From Bacillota bacterium (GTDB lineage Bacteria; Bacillota; Clostridia; Christensenellales; CAG-138), in assembly GCA_023458355.1 (NCBI GenBank), contig JAEWZS010000024.1, positions 1 to 5,917 of the forward strand: a stretch of 5,917 nt of DNA, read 5' to 3'. The notes beneath the pieces were generated by a model. It was given only the letters and a program-made list of their open reading frames with translations, ran no database searches and was not told where the DNA came from. A program made the position numbers and the translations under genes. How positions within the stretch are numbered: position 1 is the first letter of the stretch; every line of letters begins with the position of its first letter. Below, piece after piece: positions 1 to 5,917 of this stretch.

Positions 1-35
1 GTCGCAGATCTCCCCGTATAAAGGGGGTATATCCA
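1..35 (+). other. End of upstream region and leader to subunit E
   Basis: This short stretch precedes the subunit E start. Reading from base 1, one frame gives six codons (V-A-D-L-P-V) and then TAA at 19-21, which could be the tail of an upstream gene. In related operons that gene is usually subunit K, the membrane rotor ring. The six residues are too few to recognise, and they do not obviously look like the hydrophobic end of a K subunit, so this is only a possibility. The frame of subunit E itself is also open back to base 3. Confidence 0.25.
20..27 (+). promoter_or_regulatory. Ribosome binding site of subunit E, within a possible hairpin
   Basis: AAAGGGGG lies 8 nt upstream of the ATG at 36 and supports that start. 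The G-run 23-27 can pair with TCCCC at 11-15 (four G-C pairs plus one G-U, loop of seven bases). The folded RNA could therefore partly hide the site. The pairing is seen in the sequence; any regulatory effect is inference. Confidence 0.5.
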
Positions 36-626
36 ATGACGGGGCTTGAAAAAATCAATGCCGCTATCCTCGAGGAGGCAAAGGCGGAGGCAAATGCAAT
101 CCTAGCCAAGGCGAAGACCGAGGCGGAGCGTATATTTGCTGAAGAAAAGGTAAAAAGCGACGCTCGATGCGTTGAAATTGCGGAAAACGGAAGGCGAACA
201 GTGGCTGAGATTGAACGTGCATGTGTTTCTATGGCTAGTCTGCGCAGACGAAAAAGCCTGCTCGGAGCAAAGCAGGAAATCTTAGCACAAACGATGGAGC
301 AGGCGCTCGAGCGGTTATACGAAATGCCTGTGGATGCATATTTTGATCTTCTTATCAAAATAGCCGCAGCCATGGCAGAGCCGGGAGATGGAGAACTTCT
401 TTTGAACAAAAAGGATCTTGTACGGCGACCTACGGACTTTGAGAAGGACATCAACTCAGTCCTCAAGAATGGCTGCAGGCTGCGGTTATCGGAGACAACG
501 CAGCCTATAGACGGAGGCTTTATTTTGAAATATGGTGATATTGAGCAGAATTGCTCCTTTCGGGCGATCTTTACAGCTCGTTGGGATGAAATGAGCGATA
601 AAGTACGCGATATTTTATTTGCATAA
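36..626 (+). CDS. ntpE: V-type ATP synthase subunit E (peripheral stalk)
   Basis: This 196-residue protein is the E subunit of the V/A-type ATPase, a cytoplasmic stalk protein. With its partner G/H it ties the A3B3 head to membrane subunit I and resists rotation. Residues about 5-75 are rich in Ala, Glu, Lys and Arg with few helix breakers, as expected for the long N-terminal helix that forms a coiled coil with G/H. Residues about 85-196 match the globular domain that binds the head. The segment near 160-176 (GGFILKYGDIEQNCSFR) is the family's conserved C-terminal signature. The length is normal for the family. The ATG at 36 is chosen because a purine-rich AAAGGGGG site precedes it by 8 nt and MTGLEKI is a typical E start. 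The stop is 13 nt before the preferred subunit C start. The G/H partner gene is not in the window and probably lies upstream. Confidence 0.93.
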   Translation: MTGLEKINAAILEEAKAEANAILAKAKTEAERIFAEEKVKSDARCVEIAENGRRTVAEIERACVSMASLRRRKSLLGAKQEILAQTMEQALERLYEMPVDAYFDLLIKIAAAMAEPGDGELLLNKKDLVRRPTDFEKDINSVLKNGCRLRLSETTQPIDGGFILKYGDIEQNCSFRAIFTARWDEMSDKVRDILFA

Positions 627-628
627 GC

Positions 629-636
629 AGGGGGGG
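629..636 (+). promoter_or_regulatory. G-run ribosome binding site of subunit C
   Basis: AGGGGGGG (seven consecutive G at 630-636) lies just after the subunit E stop and a few bases before TTG at 640. It is the only Shine-Dalgarno-like sequence near the beginning of the C frame, so it decides the start. An earlier in-frame TTG at 619 has no comparable site in front of it and would put the G-run inside the coding region. Confidence 0.6.
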
Positions 637-639
637 CAC

Positions 640-1620
640 TTGGAACAGGGGTTTATATATGCGGTCACACGCATACACAACAAGGAGCAAACGCTCTTGA
701 CTAGCGGCGACAGTGAGCGGCTTATTGCCGCCGCGGATGTTACTGCCTGCTTGCGTATACTCCAAGAGAAGGGCTGGAACACGGTTGGTTCTACTGCGGA
801 CGATGTGGATGCGTTTTTAAATCATGAAACGGAAAAAACATGGGCGCTTGTAGAGGATCTTGCCGGTGGGCTTGCACCATTTTTAACCCTATACCATAAA
901 AACGATTACCACAACCTTAAAGCAGCGATTAAGCTCGTATATATGGGGAAAAACGCGGAACATGCGGAACGTTATTTTATGCGTCCCGCGAGCGTGGAAC
1001 CGGATACGGTATTTCGCACAGTGCTGGAGCACCGTTTTGATGAACTTCCCACTGCTATGGCCGAGGCCGGTCTTAACGCTTATGAAGTTTTACTTCATAC
1101 TTCGGACGGGCAAGCCTGCGATATGATAATAGATGCAGCGACACTCGTTGCTGTTGAAGATGCTGCAGCGCATTCGGGGAGCGAGCTTATGCGCTTTTAT
1201 GCAGCGCTTAAGGCGGATGAAGCTAACATCAAAGCAGCAATCAGAGCTACCCGTATGGGTAAGGATCATAGTTTTTGTAGACGAGCTATTGCTCCTGCGG
1301 GCAGCCTTGACACTGAAGCGCTTATAAGCGCAGCCGCAGAGTCCCTTGAAAAACTTTACGAATTCCTTTTAACCACAGAATACGCGGACGCGGTGTACAC
1401 GCTCAAGGAATCACTCTCGGCATTCGAACGTTGGTGTGCAGACCGGCTTTTGGAAAAAATAAGCCCGCAAAGGCATCAATATTATACGATTGAGCCGCTT
1501 GTCGCATACCTGTTATGGCGTGAAAACGAGATAGGTATGGTGCGGCTTATCCTGTCCGCTAAACGAAATGGACTTAATGTGGAAAGTATTCGATCGAGAA
1601 TGAGGCTAATGTATGTATAA
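640..1620 (+). CDS. ntpC: V-type ATP synthase subunit C (central-stalk socket, d-type)
   Basis: This is subunit C of the V/A-ATPase, the cup-shaped protein that sits on the membrane c-ring and receives the D-F shaft (homolog of eukaryotic subunit d). From the TTG at 640 it has 326 residues, within the family range of about 320-350. The start MEQGFIYAVTRI is typical. The all-helical family has three related segments, and two are visible as repeats: residues 87-104 and 191-208 share the pattern N-(L/I)-K-A-A-I-(K/R) ending in M-G-K. The third region, residues about 285-311, carries the conserved EPLVAYLLWRENEIG stretch. No ATG exists near the start. TTG 640 is preferred over TTG 619 because of the G-rich site at 629-636; the longer form would add seven residues and overlap subunit E by 8 nt. 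The end overlaps subunit F by 8 nt, which suggests translational coupling. The protein carries no catalytic residues. Confidence 0.9.
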   Translation: MEQGFIYAVTRIHNKEQTLLTSGDSERLIAAADVTACLRILQEKGWNTVGSTADDVDAFLNHETEKTWALVEDLAGGLAPFLTLYHKNDYHNLKAAIKLVYMGKNAEHAERYFMRPASVEPDTVFRTVLEHRFDELPTAMAEAGLNAYEVLLHTSDGQACDMIIDAATLVAVEDAAAHSGSELMRFYAALKADEANIKAAIRATRMGKDHSFCRRAIAPAGSLDTEALISAAAESLEKLYEFLLTTEYADAVYTLKESLSAFERWCADRLLEKISPQRHQYYTIEPLVAYLLWRENEIGMVRLILSAKRNGLNVESIRSRMRLMYV

Positions 1621-1927
1621 GATAGCAGTAGTGGGTGATCGGGACAGCATTTACGGATTTGCTGCCATCGGTATGGATATTTACCCTGTAACAGATGCGA
1701 CTGCTCTCGTAAAGAAGATTAAAGCGCTTGCCGGGAGCGGGTATGCCGTAATTTATGTGACAGAGGAGTTTTACGCAAGGCTTTCTGAGCAAGAGCATGG
1801 ATCGGATATGTTACCCGCCATCCTTCCGATACCCGGAATTTCCGGGAATTCGGATATCGGCGTTGCCCGTGTAAAGAAGTTAGTCGAGCAGGCTGTCGGC
1901 TCAGATATTCTCTTTAGTAATAAATAG
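1613..1927 (+). CDS. ntpF: V-type ATP synthase subunit F (central stalk)
   Basis: This 104-residue protein is the small F subunit, which binds the D shaft to complete the central rotor of the V1/A1 motor. The length is normal for the family. The N-terminus, MYKIAVVGDRDSIYGFAAIG, is the diagnostic signature: a beta strand followed by a D-rich loop and GF-x-x-x-G, as in the Rossmann-like fold of F subunits. A second strand with YAVIYVTEEF follows at 44-53. A Pro-rich IPIPG-like stretch near 72-76 comes before the C-terminal helix (82-95). The ATG at 1613 overlaps the end of subunit C, and GAGG at 1602-1605 lies 7 nt upstream. The same protein is called NtpG in Enterococcus hirae and AtpF/NtpF in clostridial annotations. 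It must not be confused with F-type ATPase subunit b, which is also named AtpF. Confidence 0.92.
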   Translation: MYKIAVVGDRDSIYGFAAIGMDIYPVTDATALVKKIKALAGSGYAVIYVTEEFYARLSEQEHGSDMLPAILPIPGISGNSDIGVARVKKLVEQAVGSDILFSNK

Positions 1928-1957
1928 GTGAATATAAACTTTATCCGTAAAGAACGT

Positions 1958-1962
1958 GGAGG
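1958..1962 (+). promoter_or_regulatory. Ribosome binding site of subunit A
   Basis: GGAGG lies 7 nt before the ATG at 1970, the best Shine-Dalgarno match in the window. It decides the start: the frame is open back to a GTG at 1928, directly after the subunit F stop, but the extra 14 codons would place this site inside the gene and do not resemble the family N-terminus. Confidence 0.75.
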
Positions 1963-1969
1963 CGGTAAG

Positions 1970-3748
1970 ATGAGCAAAGGTACGATATGGAAGGTCGCGG
2001 GGCCGCTGGTGGTTGCCCAAGGGATGCGTGACGCCAATATGTTCGATATGGTGCGCGTAGCCGAAAAACGTCTGATTGGCGAAATCATCGAGATTCGCGG
2101 CGACCGTGCCTCTATTCAGGTATACGAGGAGACAAGCGGCCTCATGCCGGGCGAACCGGTAGAATCTACTGGTGTTCCAATGAGCGCAGAGCTTGGCCCC
2201 GGGCTTATCAAGAGTATTTATGACGGTATACAGCGCCCGCTAGATGTAATCCGCGAGCTATCCGGTGACCGCTTAGCACGGGGGGTGGAAGTACCAAGCC
2301 TTCCCCGCACAAAAAAGTGGCGTTTTGTGCCGAGCGTTTTGGTGGGTGAGGAGGTAAGCGGAGGAGACGTGCTCGGAACGGTACAGGAAACGGATATTGT
2401 TGTGCATAAGATCATGGTTCCACCGGGTGTGAGTGGCAAGATCAAGAACATACATGAAGGTGAATTTACCGTTGAGGAGCCGATCGGTACGCTTGTATCG
2501 CCGCAGGGAAAAGAAGTTCCCTTGAAGCTGATGCAAAAATGGCCTGTGCGTAAGGGACGTCCGTACACCCGCAAATTAAGCCCGAATGAGCCCCTTGTAA
2601 CCGGACAGAGGGTCATCGACACCCTTTTTCCCTTTGTCAAAGGAGGCACAGCAGCTGTTCCCGGGCCTTTCGGTTCGGGGAAAACGGTGGTGCAGCACCA
2701 ACTAGCTAAATGGGCGGATGCCGACATTATTGTGTATATCGGATGCGGCGAGCGTGGTAACGAGATGACCGACGTTCTCAACGAGTTTCCCGAGCTAAAG
2801 GATCCTAAAACGGGAAAAAGTCTTATGGAGCGTACGGTGCTTATAGCAAACACCTCCGACATGCCCGTGGCAGCACGTGAGGCATCTATCTATACAGGTA
2901 TAACTATTGCGGAGTATTTCAGGGATATGGGCTATTCCGTGGCGCTGATGGCGGATTCTACCTCGCGCTGGGCGGAGGCACTCAGAGAAATGAGTGGCCG
3001 TTTGGAGGAGATGCCCGGTGAGGAAGGCTACCCTGCTTATCTCGGTAGCCGGCTTGCGCAATTTTATGAAAGAGCAGGGAGAGTCATAACTTTAGGAAGT
3101 GAACAGCTCGAAGGCGCTCTGAGCGTTATCGGCGCTGTTTCGCCTGCGGGCGGCGATATTTCAGAGCCTGTAAGCCAAGCGACGTTACGCATCGTTAAGG
3201 TGTTTTGGAGTCTTGATGCGCAGCTCGCGTATTCTCGTCATTTTCCTGCGATTAACTGGCTTACGAGCTATTCGCTATATCTCGACGATGTGGGCGAATG
3301 GCTTGATAGGCATGTCAAAGCGGATTGGACAGACAAGCGTAAGCGTGTAATGTTGCTATTGCATGAGGAAAGTGAGCTCAATGAGATTGTCCAGCTGGTA
3401 GGCATGGATGCACTTTCTCCGGCAGATCGGCTAAAGCTCGAAGCAGCGCGAAGCATCAGGGAGGACTTTTTGCATCAGGATGCTTTCCACGAGATAGATA
3501 CCTACACGTCTTTAGAAAAGCAAGCAGCCATGCTCGAACTTATTTTGGAGTATTACACTACTTGTACGAATGCACTGGAACAGAGCGTTTCCATAAACGA
3601 CCTCGTAAGATTGCCCGTGCGTGAAGCAATTGGACGATTCAAATATACCCCGGACGAAAAGATGCGTGAAGAAGCTGATAAAATAGCTGGTCAGCTTCAT
3701 GCGCAGACGAAAGAACTAATTCTGAAGTTGAGGGAGGAAAACGCTTAA
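1970..3748 (+). CDS. ntpA: V-type ATP synthase subunit A (catalytic ATPase)
   Basis: This is the catalytic subunit, present in three copies in the A3B3 head; it hydrolyses or makes ATP in step with rotation. From the ATG at 1970 it has 592 residues, normal for the family. In order, an N-terminal beta-barrel covers about 1-70. The non-homologous bulge unique to A subunits, about 110-190, includes the PPGVSGKI stretch near 151-158. The nucleotide-binding domain has Walker A GPFGSGKT at 232-239, the GER motif with the catalytic glutamate E261, a Walker B-type strand SVALMADS ending in D329, and PAGGDISEPV at 392-401. A helical C-terminal domain follows from about 440. Every catalytic residue I can check is present, so the enzyme looks active. 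The gap to subunit F is 42 nt, the largest between subunit genes here. The TAA stop shares one base with the ATG of subunit B, so A and B are almost certainly co-translated, which fits their equal copy number. Confidence 0.97.
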   Translation: MSKGTIWKVAGPLVVAQGMRDANMFDMVRVAEKRLIGEIIEIRGDRASIQVYEETSGLMPGEPVESTGVPMSAELGPGLIKSIYDGIQRPLDVIRELSGDRLARGVEVPSLPRTKKWRFVPSVLVGEEVSGGDVLGTVQETDIVVHKIMVPPGVSGKIKNIHEGEFTVEEPIGTLVSPQGKEVPLKLMQKWPVRKGRPYTRKLSPNEPLVTGQRVIDTLFPFVKGGTAAVPGPFGSGKTVVQHQLAKWADADIIVYIGCGERGNEMTDVLNEFPELKDPKTGKSLMERTVLIANTSDMPVAAREASIYTGITIAEYFRDMGYSVALMADSTSRWAEALREMSGRLEEMPGEEGYPAYLGSRLAQFYERAGRVITLGSEQLEGALSVIGAVSPAGGDISEPVSQATLRIVKVFWSLDAQLAYSRHFPAINWLTSYSLYLDDVGEWLDRHVKADWTDKRKRVMLLLHEESELNEIVQLVGMDALSPADRLKLEAARSIREDFLHQDAFHEIDTYTSLEKQAAMLELILEYYTTCTNALEQSVSINDLVRLPVREAIGRFKYTPDEKMREEADKIAGQLHAQTKELILKLREENA

Positions 3749-5148
3749 TGCCGCGGGAATATAGGACGATCCAGGAAGTCGCAGGACCGCTAATGATGGT
3801 GCGTGGCGTTTCCAATGTTGCATACGACGAGCTGGGCGAAATTGAACTTGAGAACGGTGAACGCCGACGCTGTAAGGTTTTAGAGGTCAGCGGAGGTAAT
3901 GCGTTGGTACAGCTTTTTGAAAGCTCTGCAGGTATCAATTTGCAAAACGGCAAGGTGAGGTTCCTAGGGCGCAGTATGGAACTTAGCGTATCCGAAGATA
4001 TGCTTTCTCGCGTGTTTGACGGGCTAGGAAGGCCTATTGACGGCGGGCCAGAAATCCTGCCCGAATTCAGGCGCGATATCAACGGGCTACCCATGAACCC
4101 CGCCTCGCGCAATTATCCGCAGGAATTTATCGAGACAGGCGTTTCAGCCATCGATGGGCTTAACACTCTGGTACGTGGACAAAAGTTGCCGATATTTTCT
4201 GCGTCGGGCCTTCCACATGCGCAACTTGCCGCCCAGATTGCGCGTCAGGCTAAGGTGCCCGGTGCTGATGAACCTTTTGCGGTCGTATTCATTGCAATAG
4301 GCATTACGTTCGAGGAATCAGACTTTTTTATAAATTCATTTCGCGAATCCGGTGCACTTGACCGTACGGTGCTGTTTATGAATCTTGCCAACGACCCCGC
4401 TGTCGAGCGTATCGCGACACCACGCATGGGACTAACGGCGGCGGAGTACCTTGCGTTTGACAAAGGCATGCACGTACTCGTTATTATGACAGACATCACC
4501 AACTATGCCGACGCTCTGCGCGAAGTCTCAGCTGCCCGCAAGGAGGTACCGGGGCGCCGCGGATATCCGGGTTATATGTATACCGATCTCGCAAGCCTTT
4601 ATGAGCGGGCAGGGAGGCTAAAGGGAAAACCCGGCTCCATCACCCTTATCCCCATCCTCACCATGCCAGAGGACGATAAGACCCACCCAATCCCAGATCT
4701 TACCGGCTATATCACAGAGGGGCAGATCATACTAGCCCGCGACCTGTATCGCAGGCACATACTACCTCCTATTGATGTGCTACCAAGCCTCTCCCGCCTG
4801 AAGGATAAGGGGATTGGTCATGGAAAAACGAGAGCGGATCATGCCAACACAATGAATCAGCTCTTCGCGGCCTATTCGCGTGGGAAAAACGCCAAGGAGC
4901 TGATGACTATACTCGGTGAAGCCGCTTTGACAGATATCGACCTTCTGTATGCGAAATTTGCAGATAGGTTTGAACACGAGTACATCAGCCAAGGCTATGG
5001 CAAAAACCGCAGCATAGAAGAGACTCTTTGTATCGGCTGGAAGCTTTTGAGCATACTTCCGCGCTCCGAGCTTAAGCGCATTAGGGATGAGTATCTCGAT
5101 TTGTACTATGAGGGAAATAAGGAAAATCTATGGCAAAGCGACAAATAA
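3748..5148 (+). CDS. ntpB: V-type ATP synthase subunit B (non-catalytic nucleotide-binding)
   Basis: This 466-residue protein is the regulatory B subunit, which alternates with A in the hexameric head. It has the beta-barrel start (EYRTIQEVAGPLMMV). As in all B subunits, the site of Walker A is replaced, here by SASGLPHAQLA at 151-161, so it does not hydrolyse ATP itself. The conserved RRGYPGYMYTDLASLYERAG block lies at 270-289. LPSLSRL at 345-351 carries R350, which by family alignment is the arginine finger that completes the neighbouring A active site. GKTRADH and QLFAAYSRG at about 359-379 are further family signatures. The length is typical. The ATG at 3748 overlaps the A stop as TAATG, with GGAGG at 3733-3737 about 10 nt upstream, inside the end of the A gene. 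The 3' end overlaps subunit D by 19 nt. No unusual substitutions were noticed. Confidence 0.97.
   Translation: MPREYRTIQEVAGPLMMVRGVSNVAYDELGEIELENGERRRCKVLEVSGGNALVQLFESSAGINLQNGKVRFLGRSMELSVSEDMLSRVFDGLGRPIDGGPEILPEFRRDINGLPMNPASRNYPQEFIETGVSAIDGLNTLVRGQKLPIFSASGLPHAQLAAQIARQAKVPGADEPFAVVFIAIGITFEESDFFINSFRESGALDRTVLFMNLANDPAVERIATPRMGLTAAEYLAFDKGMHVLVIMTDITNYADALREVSAARKEVPGRRGYPGYMYTDLASLYERAGRLKGKPGSITLIPILTMPEDDKTHPIPDLTGYITEGQIILARDLYRRHILPPIDVLPSLSRLKDKGIGHGKTRADHANTMNQLFAAYSRGKNAKELMTILGEAALTDIDLLYAKFADRFEHEYISQGYGKNRSIEETLCIGWKLLSILPRSELKRIRDEYLDLYYEGNKENLWQSDK
5118..5123 (+). promoter_or_regulatory. Ribosome binding site of subunit D, inside subunit B
   Basis: TAAGGA lies 6 nt before the ATG at 5130, within the last codons of subunit B. 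It supports the 19-nt overlap between the two genes and the choice of ATG 5130 over the next in-frame ATG at 5160. Confidence 0.55.
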
Positions 5149-5786
5149 ATCCTACTCGAATGGAGCTTACCCGCTTAAAACGCAAACTTGCTACGGCGAT
5201 GCGCGGGCATAAGCTCCTAAAGGACAAGCGCGACGAGTTGATGCGTCAATTCCTTGCGTTAGTGAAGAAAAATATGGCGCTTCGTGAAGATGTTGAGGGA
5301 CGCATGAAGATAGCTTTGGGCAACTTTGCACTAGCACGTGCCTCCATGCAAAGTGCTGCACTCGATACCGCATTGCTCGTACCAGGTCAAGAGATCGCGC
5401 TTGAGGTAGATACGCACAACGTCATGAGCGTGAATATACCTAAGTTCACCTATAAATTCAGGAACGCCGACCTTGCTAGCATTTATGCTTATGGTCTAGG
5501 CCTTACCTCGGGAGATCTTGACGAGGCTGTCTTAAGCCTAGCGGAGGCGCTCCCGGATATGATTACGCTTGCAGAAACGGAGCAGGGTTGTAAACTTATG
5601 GCTGCGGAAATAGAAAAGACACGCCGTCGTGTGAACGCGCTTGAATATGTTATCATCCCCGAGATGCAACAAAATATTAAATACATCTCCATGAAGCTTG
5701 ATGAAAGCGAGCGCAGCACGCAGATACGCTTAATGAAAGTAAAGGACATGGTACTTGAACAAACGTATCATTATTCGGAAAGATAG
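5130..5786 (+). CDS. ntpD: V-type ATP synthase subunit D (central rotor shaft)
   Basis: This 218-residue protein is the D subunit, the long coiled coil that turns inside the A3B3 head and, with F and C, passes torque to the membrane ring. The family's pattern is clear. The N-terminal helix begins with NPTRMEL at 7-13 and GHKLLKDKRDEL at 26-37. The variable middle part (about 75-150) has lower similarity to anything I recognise. The C-terminal helix carries the signature EIEKTRRRVNALEYVIIP at 160-177, then KYISMKLDESER at 184-195 and RLMKVKD at 200-206. The two helices pair into the shaft. The length is within the usual 200-225 range, so the gene is complete. The start at 5130 is fixed by the conserved residues before NPTR, which an ATG at 5160 would remove. 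It is the last V-ATPase gene visible, ending in TAG. Confidence 0.95.
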   Translation: MAKRQINPTRMELTRLKRKLATAMRGHKLLKDKRDELMRQFLALVKKNMALREDVEGRMKIALGNFALARASMQSAALDTALLVPGQEIALEVDTHNVMSVNIPKFTYKFRNADLASIYAYGLGLTSGDLDEAVLSLAEALPDMITLAETEQGCKLMAAEIEKTRRRVNALEYVIIPEMQQNIKYISMKLDESERSTQIRLMKVKDMVLEQTYHYSER

Positions 5787-5899
5787 GATGCCGATATTGG
5801 CTAGTCATGCGATAGAACAATAGCTGAAAAAAGGACGCCGTTGTAGATTTAAATATCGTTCGGGGTTATGTTCGTCGTGTGTAAGGAAATGAATTTTAT
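5787..5899 (+). other. Region after subunit D with no recognised gene or clear terminator
   Basis: I see no convincing gene here. An 11-codon frame runs from the ATG at 5788 to TAG at 5823, but it has no separate ribosome binding site or recognisable content. A small inverted repeat at 5790-5801 (GCCG, loop ATAT, TGGC with one G-U pair) is too weak and has no following T-run to count as an intrinsic terminator. GCTA at 5800-5803 can also pair with TAGC at 5821-5824, again without a T-run. The operon's end is therefore not visible. Confidence 0.5.
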
Positions 5900-5917
5900 A
5901 TGATGACGCTATTTGGT
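5900..5917 (+). CDS. Possible start of a downstream gene (partial)
   Basis: An ATG at 5900 opens a frame (M-M-T-L-F-G) that runs off the window. TAAGGA at 5882-5887 lies 12 nt upstream, a rather long but usable distance; the second ATG at 5903 is an alternative. An earlier ATG at 5889 stops after four codons. Six residues are too few for any functional call. If real, the gene lies about 113 nt after subunit D and may be either operon-linked or separate. Confidence 0.3.

Noticed and set aside
619..639. Longer subunit C starting at TTG 619
   Set aside because: There is no ribosome binding site in front of it, the extra residues are not family-like, and the G-run would then be coding. TTG 640 is the better choice, although 619 is not excluded.
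2218..2862. Long antisense open frame of 214 codons opposite subunit A
   Set aside because: It lies wholly within the well-supported A gene, has a low-complexity Ser/Thr/Pro-rich composition typical of antisense shadows, and matches no family I recognise.
3639..4112. Antisense open frame of 157 codons across the A/B junction
   Set aside because: It is opposite two conserved genes and has Ser/Pro-rich shadow composition and no plausible context.
4198..4230. Apparent loss of the Walker A motif in subunit B
   Set aside because: The altered P-loop (SASGLPHAQ) is the normal state of V/A-type B subunits and is not a defect.
5784..5846. Repeated in-frame TAG codons after subunit D (5784, 5802, 5844), suggesting readthrough or recoding
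   Set aside because: The residues between them are not conserved D sequence, the protein is already full length, and other genes here end normally in TAA or TAG. Chance is sufficient.
5841..5869. Possible promoter (TTGTAG, then TTATGT about 17 nt later)
   Set aside because: Both hexamers are poor matches to the -35 and -10 consensus, so a claim is not supported.
5805..5915. Open frame of about 34 codons on the - strand that could be the end of a convergent gene
   Set aside because: A frame this short is expected by chance, the residues are not recognisable, and the + strand offers a ribosome-binding-like site in the same place.

Overview
The window is a conserved housekeeping-type locus: the catalytic-sector part of a bacterial V/A-type (archaeal-like) ATPase/ATP synthase operon. 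All genes are on the + strand, in the order E - C - F - A - B - D. This order, the subunit sequences and the purine-rich Shine-Dalgarno sites resemble the ntp/atp operons of anaerobic Firmicutes (Clostridia and relatives; the Enterococcus hirae ntp operon has the same core order). Base composition looks balanced rather than strongly AT-rich. An anaerobic or gut-type clostridial lineage fits best, but I cannot name a genus from this sequence.

Layout: positions 1-35 hold the end of whatever lies upstream (normally the rotor-ring subunit K gene) and the E ribosome binding site. Then come subunit E (36-626, peripheral stalk), C (640-1620, socket between central stalk and membrane ring), F (1613-1927, central stalk), A (1970-3748, catalytic), B (3748-5148, non-catalytic nucleotide-binding) and D (5130-5786, central rotor shaft). 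Positions 5787-5917 contain no recognisable gene apart from a possible start codon of a downstream gene right at the edge. There is no gene-free stretch over 300 bases.

The genes are tightly packed. C/F overlap by 8 nt, A/B by 1 nt and B/D by 19 nt. E and C are 13 nt apart, and only F-A has a real gap (42 nt, ending in a strong GGAGG site). They would be transcribed together and, for several pairs, translationally coupled. Together the products form the soluble V1/A1 motor: an A3B3 head, a D-F-C central axle and socket, and E as part of the outer stalk. The membrane part (I/a, K/c) and the E partner (G/H) are not in the window, so ion specificity (Na+ or H+) cannot be read from it.

I looked for an undescribed system and found none. 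The points most worth a second look are local: a seven-G run serving as the ribosome binding site of a TTG-started subunit C gene, a small hairpin over the E ribosome binding site, and the unexplained 131 nt after subunit D.
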